Assembly (NCBI GenBank): GCA_902168205.1
Contig: CABHOK010000014.1
Location: 124,001 to 188,000, forward strand
DNA: 64,000 nucleotides
Source: an uncultured Chitinophaga sp.
GTDB taxonomy: Bacteria > Bacteroidota > Bacteroidia > Cytophagales > Cyclobacteriaceae
Reading direction: 5' to 3'
Part shown: positions 27,356 through 37,701 of the stretch, one piece after another
Layout of the letters: each line of letters starts with the position of its first letter
How positions within the stretch are numbered: the stretch's first letter is position 1
Position numbers and translations under genes: made by a program
Notes under the pieces: generated by a model
What the model was told of the DNA's origin: nothing
The model's database searches: none
The model's input: only the letters and a program-made list of their open reading frames with translations

Positions 27356-29815
27356 TTAACTTCCGCATGCCTCACATGCATCCGGGTTATCCAGCGAACA
27401 CATCATGTCAGACATTTTCTGTTCGTACTGTAACGTAGTTTGCTGTGCATCGGAAGTTTGTCCTACTATTACAGCCACCGGCTCTGCTACTGTTACATGT
27501 TGTTCTGCATTGGCAGTGGCTTCCGTTGCTGCAGGCTGCTGAAGCGCAGACTTATCAAGGGTAAATTTGATAGCATCAGCTGCAGCGTTTGTACGTAAGT
27601 AGTACATACCGGTCTTCAGCCCTTTCTTCCATGCGTAGAAGTGCATTGAAGTGAGCTTGCCGAAGTTCGGGTTGGTAAGGTGTATATTCAGACTCTGAGA
27701 CTGACAGATATAGGCTCCGCGGTCAGCAGACATATCGATGATAGCCTTCTGCGAAATTTCCCATACAGTCTTATAGATGTCTTTAATATTCTGAGGAATC
27801 TCAGGTATATTTTGAACCGATCCGTTTGCAGCGATAAGTTTTTGTCTCATCGTTTCGCTCCATAAGCCGAGGTTCATCAGGTCTTTCATCAGGTGCTTGT
27901 TAGCAATGATGAATTCACCAGACAATGTTCTTCGGGTATAGATGTTTGAAGTGTACGGCTCGAAGCACTCGTTGTTACCGAGGATCTGTGAAGTAGAGGC
28001 TGTAGGCATCGGAGCAACCAACAAGGAGTTGCGTACACCGTGCTTCTTCACATCCTGTTTCAGTTGTTCCCAGTTCCAGCGACCGCTGGTTGGTGTTACT
28101 CCCCACATATCAAACTGGAATATACCTTTTGATACCGGTGAACCTTTGAATGTTTCGTACGGACCTTGAACTTTTGAAAGCTCCATAGAAGCTTCCATTG
28201 CACCAAAGTATATAGTCTCAAATATATCAGCATTCAATGCACGTGCTTCCGGAGAATCGAATGGCATACGCAGCAAGATGAATGCATCCGCCAATCCTTG
28301 TACGCCCAAACCGATTGGTCGGTGGCGCATGTTGGAATTCTTCGCTTCTATTACCGGGTAATAATTAACATCAATTACTTTATTGAGGTTGCGGGTAGCA
28401 ACTTTCGTGATCTCATAAAGTTTCTGATGATCGAACTTACCATCTTCGGTTACGAACTTAGGCAATGCTATAGAAGCCAGGTTACAAACCGCTACTTCAT
28501 CGGGTGAAGTATACTCGATGATCTCGGTACATAAGTTACTTGACTTGATAGTACCCAGATTCTTCTGGTTTGATTTCTTATTGGCAGCGTCTTTATAGAG
28601 TATATAGGGTGTTCCGGTCTCAATCTGCGATTCAAGAATTTCGAACCAGAGATCCTGAGCTTTTATCTGCTTACGGAACTTGCCTTCTTTTTCATACTTC
28701 TCGTACAGGCGTTCAAAATCTTCACCCCATACTTCAGCTAAACCAGGAGCTTCGTTCGGGCAGAAGAGAGACCACATTTCATTGTTCTCCACGCGCTGCA
28801 TGAACAGATCCGGAATCCACATTGCGTAGAACAGATCGCGCGCGCGCATTTCTTCTTTACCGTGGTTCTTTTTCAGATCCAGGAAATCAAAAACATCAGC
28901 ATGCCAAGGTTCCAGGTATATAGCAAAACTTCCCTTGCGTTTACCACCACCCTGATCAACATAGCGGGCGGTCATATCGAAATTACGGAGCATCGGAACA
29001 ATACCGTTTGATGTTCCACCTGTTCCTTTAATATAAGAACCTTTAGCCCGTACGTTGTGAACGCTCAGTCCTATACCCCCTGCGGACTGAGAAATCTTAG
29101 CGCACTGTTTCAATGTATCATATATACCATCGATGCTATCATCCTTCATGGTGAGAAGGAAGCATGATGACAATTGAGGCTTCGGTGTACCTGCATTGAA
29201 TAATGTAGGTGTTGCGTGTGTAAACCACTTTTCAGAAAGTAAGTTATAGGTCTCGATGGCAGCCGCTATATCTTCGCCATGTATACCTACTGCTACACGC
29301 ATCAGCATATGCTGCGGACGTTCCACAGTTTTGCCTTCTACCTTCATGAGGTAAGAACGCTCGAGTGTTTTAAAGCCGAAGTAATCGTAACTGAAGTCGC
29401 GGTCGTAAATGATCGCAGCATCCAGTTCAGCAGCATGCTCTTTAATTACTTTATAAGTTTCTTTTGAAATGAGAGGAGCATTCTGGCCAGTCTTCGGGTC
29501 AACATAAGTATACAGTCGCTTCATGGTATTTGAAAACGACTTGCTTGTTACCTTGTGTAAATTGGACACGGCTATACGCGCGGCCAACTTGGCAAAGTCA
29601 GGATGTTTGGTAGTCAGGGTAGCAGCAATCTCTGCAGCCAGATTATCAAGTTCCTGTGTAGATACACCATCATAGAGGCCATTGATCACCTTCATGGCCA
29701 CTTCTACAGGATTGACGAACTTCGGATCCAATCCGTAACAGAGTTTCTCTATACGAGCGGTGATTTTGTCGAACTTAACTGATTCTCTGTGTCCGTCACG
29801 TTTTAGTACAAGCAT
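27356..29815 (-). CDS. nrdA: Ribonucleoside-diphosphate reductase class I, alpha subunit
   Basis: This is the 819-residue large subunit of the aerobic ribonucleotide reductase, which makes dNDPs from NDPs. An ATP-cone allosteric domain occupies residues 1-90 (starting [17 protein letters not shown]). The catalytic barrel contains [16 protein letters not shown] and the [18 protein letters not shown] motif. The redox-active C-terminal cysteines are Cys814 and Cys817 in CEACGS. About 50 residues before them is an Ala/Thr/Val-rich flexible linker. It is 55 bp downstream of nrdB in the order nrdB-nrdA. Confidence 0.98.
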   Translation of the reverse strand: MLVLKRDGHRESVKFDKITARIEKLCYGLDPKFVNPVEVAMKVINGLYDGVSTQELDNLAAEIAATLTTKHPDFAKLAARIAVSNLHKVTSKSFSNTMKRLYTYVDPKTGQNAPLISKETYKVIKEHAAELDAAIIYDRDFSYDYFGFKTLERSYLMKVEGKTVERPQHMLMRVAVGIHGEDIAAAIETYNLLSEKWFTHATPTLFNAGTPKPQLSSCFLLTMKDDSIDGIYDTLKQCAKISQSAGGIGLSVHNVRAKGSYIKGTGGTSNGIVPMLRNFDMTARYVDQGGGKRKGSFAIYLEPWHADVFDFLDLKKNHGKEEMRARDLFYAMWIPDLFMQRVENNEMWSLFCPNEAPGLAEVWGEDFERLYEKYEKEGKFRKQIKAQDLWFEILESQIETGTPYILYKDAANKKSNQKNLGTIKSSNLCTEIIEYTSPDEVAVCNLASIALPKFVTEDGKFDHQKLYEITKVATRNLNKVIDVNYYPVIEAKNSNMRHRPIGLGVQGLADAFILLRMPFDSPEARALNADIFETIYFGAMEASMELSKVQGPYETFKGSPVSKGIFQFDMWGVTPTSGRWNWEQLKQDVKKHGVRNSLLVAPMPTASTSQILGNNECFEPYTSNIYTRRTLSGEFIIANKHLMKDLMNLGLWSETMRQKLIAANGSVQNIPEIPQNIKDIYKTVWEISQKAIIDMSADRGAYICQSQSLNIHLTNPNFGKLTSMHFYAWKKGLKTGMYYLRTNAAADAIKFTLDKSALQQPAATEATANAEQHVTVAEPVAVIVGQTSDAQQTTLQYEQKMSDMMCSLDNPDACEACGS

Positions 29816-29870
29816 CGCGGAATTAGGGGTTGTTTTTAATGGGAGAAGTTAAAAAAGTGTTTGAATGTAA

Positions 29871-30854
29871 TTAAAAATCCTCGTTAAGGGAAAACTTCGG
29901 AGTGCTTTCTTTTTCTGTGCTCTTCATTACTCCGGCCTTCTGGTACTCTGCTACACGCTTCTCGAAGAAATTGGTTTTTCCGCGAAGCGAAATCATCTCC
30001 ATAAAGTCGAATGGATTAGTAGCATTGTAAATTTTCTTGCCAACGAGTTCATTCAATAAACGATCGGCAACAAATTCTATATACTGACGCATCTGTTCGG
30101 CATTCATACCAATCAGGTTTACCGGCAATGCGTCTGTAACAAATTCCTTTTCAATCTCAACGGCATCTTTAATGATGTCGATAACGGTTTGCTCAGGAAG
30201 TTTGTTCACTACGTGCTGAGTATATATATGGCATGCGAAGTCACAGTGCAGACCTTCATCACGGGAAATCAACTCATTAGAGAAGCTGAGTCCTGGCATT
30301 AGTCCGCGCTTCTTCAACCAGAAGATAGAACAGAAAGAACCCGAAAAGAATATACCTTCAACGGCAGCAAAGGCAATTAATCTTTCCTGGAAATTACCCT
30401 GGTCGATCCAACGCAGTGCCCAATCAGCTTTCTTCTTCACACAGTCCATCGTTTCAACAGCGTGAAAAAGTTTATCTTTCTCTTTCGGATCTTTTACATA
30501 AGTATCGATCAGAAGAGAATATGTTTCGGAGTGAATGTTCTCAATAGCGATCTGGAAGCCATAGAAGAATTTCGCTTCTGTATATTGAACTTCCGATACA
30601 AAGTGTTCTGCCAGGTTTTCATTTACAATACCGTCACTCGCAGCAAAGAATGCGAGCACGTGCGTTATAAAATGTCTTTCGCCATCATTTAAGTTAGCCC
30701 AATCACGCAAGTCCTGACTCAGATCTATTTCTTCTGCAGTCCAGAAACTAGCTTCAGCCTGTTTATAGAATCTCCAGATATCATGTTGTCGAATAGGAAA
30801 AAGTACAAAGCGATCTTTGTTCTCTTTCAGTATGGGCTCTTCCTGTTGGCTCAT
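29871..30854 (-). CDS. nrdB: Ribonucleoside-diphosphate reductase class I, beta subunit
   Basis: This is the 327-residue radical-generating small subunit, which carries the di-iron site. Visible ligand motifs include [16 protein letters not shown] (Glu, His and a tyrosine) and the later [18 protein letters not shown] block. The ferritin-like helices are complete. Its C-terminus ([11 protein letters not shown]) resembles the peptide that docks on NrdA. It is transcribed first, followed by nrdA. The 418 bp upstream are shared divergently with rplU and contain DnaA-box-like sites. Confidence 0.97.
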   Translation of the reverse strand: MSQQEEPILKENKDRFVLFPIRQHDIWRFYKQAEASFWTAEEIDLSQDLRDWANLNDGERHFITHVLAFFAASDGIVNENLAEHFVSEVQYTEAKFFYGFQIAIENIHSETYSLLIDTYVKDPKEKDKLFHAVETMDCVKKKADWALRWIDQGNFQERLIAFAAVEGIFFSGSFCSIFWLKKRGLMPGLSFSNELISRDEGLHCDFACHIYTQHVVNKLPEQTVIDIIKDAVEIEKEFVTDALPVNLIGMNAEQMRQYIEFVADRLLNELVGKKIYNATNPFDFMEMISLRGKTNFFEKRVAEYQKAGVMKSTEKESTPKFSLNEDF

Positions 30855-31272
30855 GGCATAATTTGGGTTTTAGAGTTAAACTAAAATATCTAAATGAGGC
30901 GATAGTATATTACTAACTCCTGTTACATAATTTCTAATAAATTCTTTTTGCTTACGACACAGATTGAATACCTGTTCTTTGGTCAGCACCAAGTGTACAA
31001 AAGAAGTAGAACGATTCTAAAAAACAAAACGCCATTTCTAAGCTGATTTCTACAAATGTGGATAACTTGTTGATGCAATGTGGACAGATAAGTTCCTGTA
31101 AAATAACTGCTTAGGAACGTCATTTTCGTGTATGGTTTGAGTTAATATTGGCGAAGTATTTTTTTTAAAAATTTTCGACCAATCGATTTCGATCGAAGTC
31201 GGAAATTTATTGAACCGCGTAGGTTGATATCCCGATTCTTTTTTTACCTTTGCAATCCAATTTTAAAAAGCT
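30855..31272. promoter_or_regulatory. Divergent nrdB-rplU intergenic region with DnaA-box-like sites
   Basis: This gap holds no gene. TGTGGATAA at 31057-31065 is the exact complement of the DnaA consensus TTATCCACA. A second, 7/9 match (TGTGGACAG) lies at 31079-31087, 22 bases further on in the same orientation. The rplU promoter is at the right end. In E. coli nrdAB is regulated by DnaA; a similar role here is inference. I found no clear TAnnTTTG element for nrdB. Confidence 0.45.
31224..31252 (+). promoter_or_regulatory. Promoter of rplU-rpmA
   Basis: TTG at 31224-31226 and TACCTTTG at 31245-31252 fit the Bacteroidota -33/-7 pattern with an 18-base spacer. The -7 element is followed by CAATCC, exactly as in the tRNA-Val promoter. 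The leader to the ATG at 31273 would be about 15 bases. Confidence 0.7.
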
Positions 31273-31581
31273 ATGTACGCGATTGTAGACATTGCAGGTA
31301 AACAGTTCAAAGTGGCTAAAGACCAATATATCTATGCCCCAAAGATGGAAGGCGAAGTAGGAGCTTCTGTAAGCTTCGACAGAATCCTTCTCGTTGATAA
31401 CGGTGGAGATATTCAAATTGGCGCCCCTACTGTAAGTGGTTTAAAAGTATCAGGTAAGATACTTGAACACGTAAAAGGCAACAAGGTGATTGTCTTCAAA
31501 AAGAAAAGAAGAAAAGGCTACCAGGTGAAGAACGGTCACCGTCAGCAGTTCACCAAGGTGCAAATCGAAAGCATTGGTTAA
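31273..31581 (+). CDS. rplU: 50S ribosomal protein L21
   Basis: This 102-residue protein begins MYAIVDIAGKQFKV and contains KKKRRKGYQVKNGHRQQFT near the C-terminus, both standard for L21. It binds 23S rRNA in the large subunit. It is the first gene of the usual rplU-rpmA pair, 31 bp before rpmA, with a strong promoter directly upstream. Confidence 0.98.
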   Translation: MYAIVDIAGKQFKVAKDQYIYAPKMEGEVGASVSFDRILLVDNGGDIQIGAPTVSGLKVSGKILEHVKGNKVIVFKKKRRKGYQVKNGHRQQFTKVQIESIG

Positions 31582-31612
31582 TTCATCAACACTTTAACGA
31601 CACAGAAATACC

Positions 31613-31876
31613 ATGGCACATAAAAAAGGTGAAGGTAAAGTAAAGAACGGCCGCGAATCGGAAAGCAAACGACTTGGCATTAAGATCTTCGGTGGTCAGA
31701 AAGTAATTTCCGGAAACATCATCGTTCGTCAGCGTGGTACGAAGCACCACCCTGGTAAAAACGTTGGTATCGGAAAAGATCACACATTGTTTGCACTTAC
31801 AAACGGTGTTGTGGTTTTCAAAAAAGGTAGAGAAGATAAATCTTATGTATCGGTAGAACCGATCGCACAAGCTTAA
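31613..31876 (+). CDS. rpmA: 50S ribosomal protein L27
   Basis: This 87-residue protein has the L27 hallmarks [12 protein letters not shown] and [21 protein letters not shown]. The N-terminal tail begins [13 protein letters not shown], the form without the cleavable extension found in Firmicutes; this tail reaches towards the peptidyl-transferase centre. It is cotranscribed with rplU and followed by a terminator. Confidence 0.98.
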   Translation: MAHKKGEGKVKNGRESESKRLGIKIFGGQKVISGNIIVRQRGTKHHPGKNVGIGKDHTLFALTNGVVVFKKGREDKSYVSVEPIAQA

Positions 31877-31898
31877 TCGCTTCCTGACAAGACATCAA

Positions 31899-31930
31899 AA
31901 GGCATCTCATGGAGATGCCTTTTTTGTTTT
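31899..31930 (+). terminator. Terminator of rplU-rpmA
   Basis: AAGGCATCTC (31899-31908) pairs with GAGATGCCTT (31912-31921) across a three-base loop, followed by TTTTGTTTT. Confidence 0.92.
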
Positions 31931-32279
31931 CTATCCTCTCCAATAGATGTTGCTCCCTATATTTTAATTCAATAAATATTTATACACATCATTCCGTAGC
32001 ATTTGTGGATTGTTTTAAAGCCCATTTTAGGCGAATTCGTTAAAAAATTCGCGAACTAACATCAAAGTTTAGACCGTTTATCCAAAAAATTTAAAACATC
32101 ATTTCGTTGTAAAAACTTACTTTTTCAAGTCAGTCCCTGCAAGATCTTCACTAATTCAGAACAAAATTTTGATTTAGCACCTGCAAACCGTTGAAGCATT
32201 TCCCCATCGTTCAAGCCTCGCTATTTTATTTCATAAGTATCTAACTTATTTTGGGGGATATTAACCTAAACTAAAACTT
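31931..32279 (+). promoter_or_regulatory. Leader region of susCD with an inverted repeat
   Basis: No gene is seen in these 349 bases. GCGAATT (32031-32037) and AATTCGC (32046-32052) form a 7-bp inverted repeat with an 8-base spacer, a possible operator. I could not place a clear TAnnTTTG promoter. Confidence 0.3.
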
Positions 32280-35200
32280 ATGAGGAAGATTGTACTCTTG
32301 ATCTTCTCATGCGCTATTTCATTGCAGTTAATGGCGCAGGGAAGAACGGTTACAGGGAAAGTCACGTCTGCTGAAGATGGGAGTTCACTACCGGGTGTAA
32401 ACGTAATTTTAAAAGGCACTACGGTTGGTGTTGCCACCGATGCTGACGGTAATTATTCAATTCAAATTCCGGGCTCCGGAGGTACTTTAGTTTTTACATT
32501 TATTGGTCTTGAGACGAAAGAAATTGAAATCGGAGAACAGACCGTGATCAATGTTCCGCTTGCCATGGACATTACGCAATTGAGTGAAATTGTAGTAGTG
32601 GGTTACGGAACACAATCCAGAAAGGAGATCTCCGGATCAATCGCTTCTATCAACGGATCTGAGATTGCAACTGCACCCGTTCAAAGTTTCGATCAGGCAC
32701 TGCAGGGTAAGGCTGCCGGTGTAAATATTACAACACCCAACGGTGTGTTGAACAACGCTCCGGTTATACGCATTCGTGGTGTTAACTCCATCAACCTGAG
32801 TTCTTATCCACTGATTGTTATTGATGGTATACCAACCTTTACCGGTGATAACTCTACAAACTCTGCAGCCAACAACCCGCTTGGTAACTTAAACCCTGGA
32901 GACATTGAGAGTATAGAAATTCTGAAAGATGCATCTGCCAGCGCAATCTATGGTTCACGCGCCAGTGCCGGTGTAATTTTGATCACTACCAAACGAGGCA
33001 CTAAAGGCAAATCAAAAATCAATTACGAAGGTTGGGTTGGTTGGTCAAAACCTGTTCGCTTGTTTGATCTGCTCAACGCAGAACAGTATATGACTATAAA
33101 GAATGAAGCAAGAGCTAACAATAATCAGGCAGCTGCATTCTTCCCTACGAACGATGTCAATGGAAATCCGATTGATACCGATTGGTATGATGTAGTTTAC
33201 CAAACTGGTGTATCGCATTCACATAATATAAATTTCTCCGGAGGAACCGACCTCACTTCATACTATATGTCGGTAGGGTATACTTCACAGGAAGGTATGA
33301 TCAAGAACAACACCTTCGAAAGAACTGTAACACGACTGAATGTAGATCATAAAGTATTCGACAATTTCCGTGTAGGAGTAAATATGAATTACTCCAACAG
33401 TATAAATGAAGCACCTAATACAGGGTCACTGCCTGGACAGGCATTTAATACCGGTGGTCTTGGTCGTTTACCTTTAGTGACTGCACCAAACGTTGGTCCT
33501 TATCTGAATGATGGATCCTATAGCACAGACGGTGGTAACATTGGTAAAATGAGTAACACGGAACAATCCGGATTTTATAATCCTGTTATTGTACTGGATA
33601 ATGATTACTTCATTTCCAACGGCGGTCAGATTCAGGGAAGTGTATATGCTAACTGGGAAGTAGTTAAAGGACTTAACTTACGAACTACCTATGGTATAGA
33701 TCGCCTTACCATTGAAGATAAAAGTTATCAGTCACCACTCAACGGTGATGGATTTACACCAAAAGGTTCTGCTACCAACACCAATCGCACAAACAAGCGC
33801 TGGAACTGGCAGAATACTGCTCAGTATGATTTCGACTTTGCTGATGCACACTTCTTCTCATTGCTTGTTGGTGGCGAACAACAGTATACACAAATCGATC
33901 GTTGGGGTAGCAACCGCACAACATCTTCGGACAACTTCTTCGATACATTCCAGGGTAACTTTGCAAACATTACGCCTACCAACAACCTGCAAAGTGAAAA
34001 TTACCTGCTCTCTTACTTTGGTCGTTTGAACTACGACTATAAGAAAAAATACTTTGCTACATTCAACTTCCGCAGAGACGGATACTCTGCTTTTGCTGAT
34101 GGTAAGAAGTATGGTAACTTCTACGGAGGTTCTATAAGCTATAACCTTTCAGAAGAATCATTCTGGAAAGATTCACCACTATCTTCAACGGTTAACTTCT
34201 TCAAGATCAAAGCAAGCTATGGCTCTGTAGGTAACAACCAGGGTATAGATGATTATGCTTCACTTGACTTATATAACTCTGCTCTATATGGCTCTGCCTA
34301 TACTATTACGTATTCACAAGTAGGTGCACTTAACCTATCATGGGAAACCAGCAAGAAGACAGATATAGGATTTAACTTCGGTTTATTCCAGGACAGAATT
34401 CAAGGTGAATTTGTATGGTACGACAATGCTGTTGATGGTTTGATTCTGAAAGTTCCTCAATCTCCATCGAAAGGTATACCGAACCCTACGGCTGCCGACA
34501 GAAACTCACTGCTTGCAAACATCGGTTCGATGCAGAACAGAGGTATAGAACTTAGTCTGAAAGCAACCGCTTATCAAAACGGCAACTTCAGCTGGTTTGT
34601 AAACGCGAATATTACTACACAGAAAAACGAAGTGTTGACACTTGACTCGGATGAATCAAGAATTATATCTGCTACATCAAGTCTTGAAACAGCAAACGTA
34701 ACACAGGTAGGCCAAGCGATCGGTAGTATTCTGGCTGTACCAACAGCAGGTGTTAACCCGGCTAACGGCCAGCGTATCTTCATTAAAAAGGACGGCACAC
34801 AAGTACAGTATAATCATGCAGCGCCATCTTCTTCACGCTGGACGAAAGTAACAGACGGTTCTGTAACGAGCGCGCCTAGCCAAGCCGTGGATGGTGTAGT
34901 ATACGGACCAACTATACCAACCTGGTACGGAGGTTTCGACAATACGTTCAAGTATAAAAATTTCGACTTGGGAGTCTTCATTCAATTCTCAGGCGGAAAC
35001 TATATATATAACGGAACCAAAGCAGGTTTGAGAGACATGCGTTTCTGGAATAACCACACCGATGTACTGGATCGCTGGACTCCGGAAAATCCTGATGGAA
35101 AAATCCCACGTGTAGTATATACCGATAACGTATCGAACGGATCTTCGTTCCCGATCTCTGAAAACGTAGAGAAAGGTGATTTCCTCCGCGTTCGTAATAT

Positions 35201-35420
35201 TTCCCTTGGATACTCTTTCAGCAAGACTATACTTGACAGACTCAAGATTGCCAACGCCAGAATCTATGCACAAGTGCAAAATGCATTCCTGTTAACAGGT
35301 TATGATGGTATCGATCCGGAGATCTCTACAAATGGTAATGCCAACCTTACTCCTGGTATCGACAGAAACTCTGTTGGACAAGCCAGAACATATACTGTAG
35401 GATTAAGCATTGGTTTCTAA
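32280..35420 (+). CDS. SusC/RagA family TonB-linked outer-membrane protein
   Basis: This 1046-residue TonB-dependent transporter takes up oligosaccharides or peptides together with a SusD-type lid. The signal peptide ends near residue 20 (LQLMAQ). Residues 22-100 are a CarbopepD beta-sandwich (GKVTSAEDGSSLPGVNVILKGTT). The TonB-box-like SEIVVVGYG follows at 102-110, then a plug with IRGVNSIN and the SusC signature EILKDASASAIYGSRASAGVI, then the beta-barrel ending TVGLSIGF. No STN domain is present, so it should not signal directly to an anti-sigma factor. The susD partner follows 18 bp downstream. Confidence 0.96.
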   Translation: MRKIVLLIFSCAISLQLMAQGRTVTGKVTSAEDGSSLPGVNVILKGTTVGVATDADGNYSIQIPGSGGTLVFTFIGLETKEIEIGEQTVINVPLAMDITQLSEIVVVGYGTQSRKEISGSIASINGSEIATAPVQSFDQALQGKAAGVNITTPNGVLNNAPVIRIRGVNSINLSSYPLIVIDGIPTFTGDNSTNSAANNPLGNLNPGDIESIEILKDASASAIYGSRASAGVILITTKRGTKGKSKINYEGWVGWSKPVRLFDLLNAEQYMTIKNEARANNNQAAAFFPTNDVNGNPIDTDWYDVVYQTGVSHSHNINFSGGTDLTSYYMSVGYTSQEGMIKNNTFERTVTRLNVDHKVFDNFRVGVNMNYSNSINEAPNTGSLPGQAFNTGGLGRLPLVTAPNVGPYLNDGSYSTDGGNIGKMSNTEQSGFYNPVIVLDNDYFISNGGQIQGSVYANWEVVKGLNLRTTYGIDRLTIEDKSYQSPLNGDGFTPKGSATNTNRTNKRWNWQNTAQYDFDFADAHFFSLLVGGEQQYTQIDRWGSNRTTSSDNFFDTFQGNFANITPTNNLQSENYLLSYFGRLNYDYKKKYFATFNFRRDGYSAFADGKKYGNFYGGSISYNLSEESFWKDSPLSSTVNFFKIKASYGSVGNNQGIDDYASLDLYNSALYGSAYTITYSQVGALNLSWETSKKTDIGFNFGLFQDRIQGEFVWYDNAVDGLILKVPQSPSKGIPNPTAADRNSLLANIGSMQNRGIELSLKATAYQNGNFSWFVNANITTQKNEVLTLDSDESRIISATSSLETANVTQVGQAIGSILAVPTAGVNPANGQRIFIKKDGTQVQYNHAAPSSSRWTKVTDGSVTSAPSQAVDGVVYGPTIPTWYGGFDNTFKYKNFDLGVFIQFSGGNYIYNGTKAGLRDMRFWNNHTDVLDRWTPENPDGKIPRVVYTDNVSNGSSFPISENVEKGDFLRVRNISLGYSFSKTILDRLKIANARIYAQVQNAFLLTGYDGIDPEISTNGNANLTPGIDRNSVGQARTYTVGLSIGF

Positions 35421-35438
35421 CCATAATTTTTTACAACT

Positions 35439-36962
35439 ATGAAAAAGAATAAACTATCTATACTTTGCTTCTTTACTGTATTGCTCAGTGGTATGTTCTC
35501 TTGCCAGACTGACCTGCTCGATCTGGCTCCTGAAACAAGCTACCCTTCCGATGCAGTATTCGATACTCCTGTTCGTATTGACCAGCAGGTAAACGGACTA
35601 TATGATTTCGTTAAGGACGGTAACTTTCTTGGATCACGCTATCTTATCTATAATGATATACGTGCCGAGGAATTCATCAACCGCTTAACAAACGGTGTTA
35701 CGGGTTTACAAACCTATAACCACACGTTGGTGGAATCGACTAACGAGGTTAACAATTTATGGACCGCTGCATACCAGGCCATCAATCAGATAAATGTATT
35801 TCTGAAGGGCATGGATGACAACGCTGCTACATTTGTTGCTCCTGTATTTCCTGCAACCTTTGCAGCAACAGCAGATGAATACCGTGCCGAAGCGCGATTC
35901 CTGCGAGCCGTTACGTACTATAGCTTGCTTCAGCTTTATGCACGCCCCTATGTAAATTCAAATGGTGCAGACCTTGGTCTTCCACTTCGTTTACAGGCGG
36001 AGACTAATTTTGAAAACAATAATCTGGCTCGCAGCACAGTGGCAGAAGTATATACGCAGATACTGGCCGATCTTGATTTTGCTGAACAAAAATTACCACT
36101 TACAAGAACAGGCTCTATAGCACCTAACCGTGCACACAGAAATACAGCGATTGCCTTCAAGACAAGAGTATATCTGGCCATGCAAGATTGGGATAAAGTA
36201 GTTACAGAAGCGGATAAAATTGTTTCTGCAGCTGCTCCTTTCAAAGCTTCTACCGGTGTAGCGCACCAGCTTTCATCTACGTTTGCGGCTATATGGGCTA
36301 CTCCGTATCAAAGCTCTGAGAGTATATTCTCATTGCCTTTCACTACACTGGATGCTCCGGGTACTCAGAACCAGTTAGGGTATTACTACTTACCTGCTTC
36401 TGCCGGAACTCCTTCAACCAACACCGGTAATGGCGAATACTATCTGAATCGTAAAGGTATACTGGGTGACACAGCTACATTAAGTGTTGCTGACGATCGC
36501 AGAAAACAAACTACCAAAGTATATATCAAGAACTCTTCAGGTGTTATTACAGATAGTACATATTATCTGACTAAGTTCTCTTCAGCCTCACCGTATACCG
36601 ACAGCTCTCCGATCATGCGCTATTCGGAAGTGTTGTTGAATCTTGCTGAGGCTATCACCAGATCAACAGAATCAGTTGACACCCGCGCACTGGAGCTTGT
36701 TAACGCTGTAAGAACACGTTCGAAAGGTACAGCTTACGATGCTGCTGACTTTGCTGATTTTAATGAATTCGTTACTGCGATTCTGAAGGAAAGAAGAGCT
36801 GAGTTTCTCGGAGAAGGACTTCGTTCGATTGACTGTATGAGATTAAACATTCCTATTCCAGGTAAAGCTACCATCTCAGCCGTTAATCCAACGGATCCTA
36901 ACTATGTCTGGCCAATGCCTTCATCTGAGTTATTTGTAAACCAGTTGCTGGAAAGAAACTAA
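35439..36962 (+). CDS. SusD/RagB family nutrient-binding lipoprotein
   Basis: This 507-residue lipoprotein has a lipobox SGMFSC with the lipidated Cys22. The SusD hallmarks EYRAEARFLRAVTYYSLLQLYA and, near the C-terminus, RRAEFLGEGLRSIDCMRL are present. It forms the lid over the SusC barrel on the cell surface and decides substrate capture. No glycosidase, peptidase or regulator is adjacent, so the substrate cannot be inferred from context. Confidence 0.95.
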   Translation: MKKNKLSILCFFTVLLSGMFSCQTDLLDLAPETSYPSDAVFDTPVRIDQQVNGLYDFVKDGNFLGSRYLIYNDIRAEEFINRLTNGVTGLQTYNHTLVESTNEVNNLWTAAYQAINQINVFLKGMDDNAATFVAPVFPATFAATADEYRAEARFLRAVTYYSLLQLYARPYVNSNGADLGLPLRLQAETNFENNNLARSTVAEVYTQILADLDFAEQKLPLTRTGSIAPNRAHRNTAIAFKTRVYLAMQDWDKVVTEADKIVSAAAPFKASTGVAHQLSSTFAAIWATPYQSSESIFSLPFTTLDAPGTQNQLGYYYLPASAGTPSTNTGNGEYYLNRKGILGDTATLSVADDRRKQTTKVYIKNSSGVITDSTYYLTKFSSASPYTDSSPIMRYSEVLLNLAEAITRSTESVDTRALELVNAVRTRSKGTAYDAADFADFNEFVTAILKERRAEFLGEGLRSIDCMRLNIPIPGKATISAVNPTDPNYVWPMPSSELFVNQLLERN

Positions 36963-36980
36963 AACATAAGCATCCAATAA

Positions 36981-37014
36981 AAAAGGTCGTCCAAACAGAC
37001 GACCTTTTTTTATT
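36981..37014 (+). terminator. Terminator of susCD
   Basis: AAAAGGTCGTC (36981-36991) pairs with GACGACCTTTT (36998-37008) across a six-base loop, followed by TTTATTTA. Confidence 0.9.
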
Positions 37015-37051
37015 TATACTATATATAACTGATAGCTGGAGGAGATATATA

Positions 37052-37630
37052 CTACCCCAACGCCTCCACAGCTTTTACTTCACCGGGCATCATGCGGGTG
37101 AAAAGATTTTCAATACCGGCTTTCAGCGTTACCATAGATGAAGGACAACCGCTGCAAGAGCCTTGCAGTCTTACTTTCACGACACCATCGTTAAAGGAAT
37201 GATAGGTAATAGCACCACCATCCTGCTCAACGGCAGGACGGATATATTCATCCAGAATGGTTTTAATTTTTTTAATCGTTTCGGTCTCTTCTTCAGCCGA
37301 TGCGGATTGTTCTTCGTTTACTTCGATAATAAACTTACCGGCTTCGAGGTATTTTTTAATATACTCCTTCAGTGTGCTCTGAATTTCGAGCCACTCTACA
37401 TCTTCTTTCTTGGTTACAGTAATAAAGTTGCTCGCGAAGAAAACACGGTCAACAAACGGGAACGAAAATAACTCCTTAGCCAGTGGTGAAATACCGGTGC
37501 TCTCGGCATCCGGAAAATCAAAGCTCATGGCTTCCGGCACAAGCATTTCATTCACCACAAACTTTAATGAATTGGGGTTTGGATTTGATTCCAGGTAAAT
37601 ATGGACATTTTTAGGAGCGGCCTGTAGCAT
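37052..37630 (-). CDS. Nfu-type Fe-S scaffold/carrier protein
   Basis: This 192-residue protein has an Nfu N-terminal domain (residues about 1-95, with SNPNPNSLKFVVN) and a NifU C-terminal domain carrying the cluster motif CSGC at 159-162. The two are joined by a Glu-rich linker. Such proteins hold and deliver 4Fe-4S clusters to apo-enzymes. No isc or suf genes are adjacent. In this window likely clients include IspF-pathway-independent enzymes such as QueG and the sugar-acid dehydratase; the client link is inference. Confidence 0.92.
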   Translation of the reverse strand: MLQAAPKNVHIYLESNPNPNSLKFVVNEMLVPEAMSFDFPDAESTGISPLAKELFSFPFVDRVFFASNFITVTKKEDVEWLEIQSTLKEYIKKYLEAGKFIIEVNEEQSASAEEETETIKKIKTILDEYIRPAVEQDGGAITYHSFNDGVVKVRLQGSCSGCPSSMVTLKAGIENLFTRMMPGEVKAVEALG

Positions 37631-37701
37631 GGATTTTCTGATTTATATATGCCAACAAAATTAAGTGATTTTAGTTCACCATGCACAGGGTTGACAAAAA
37701 C

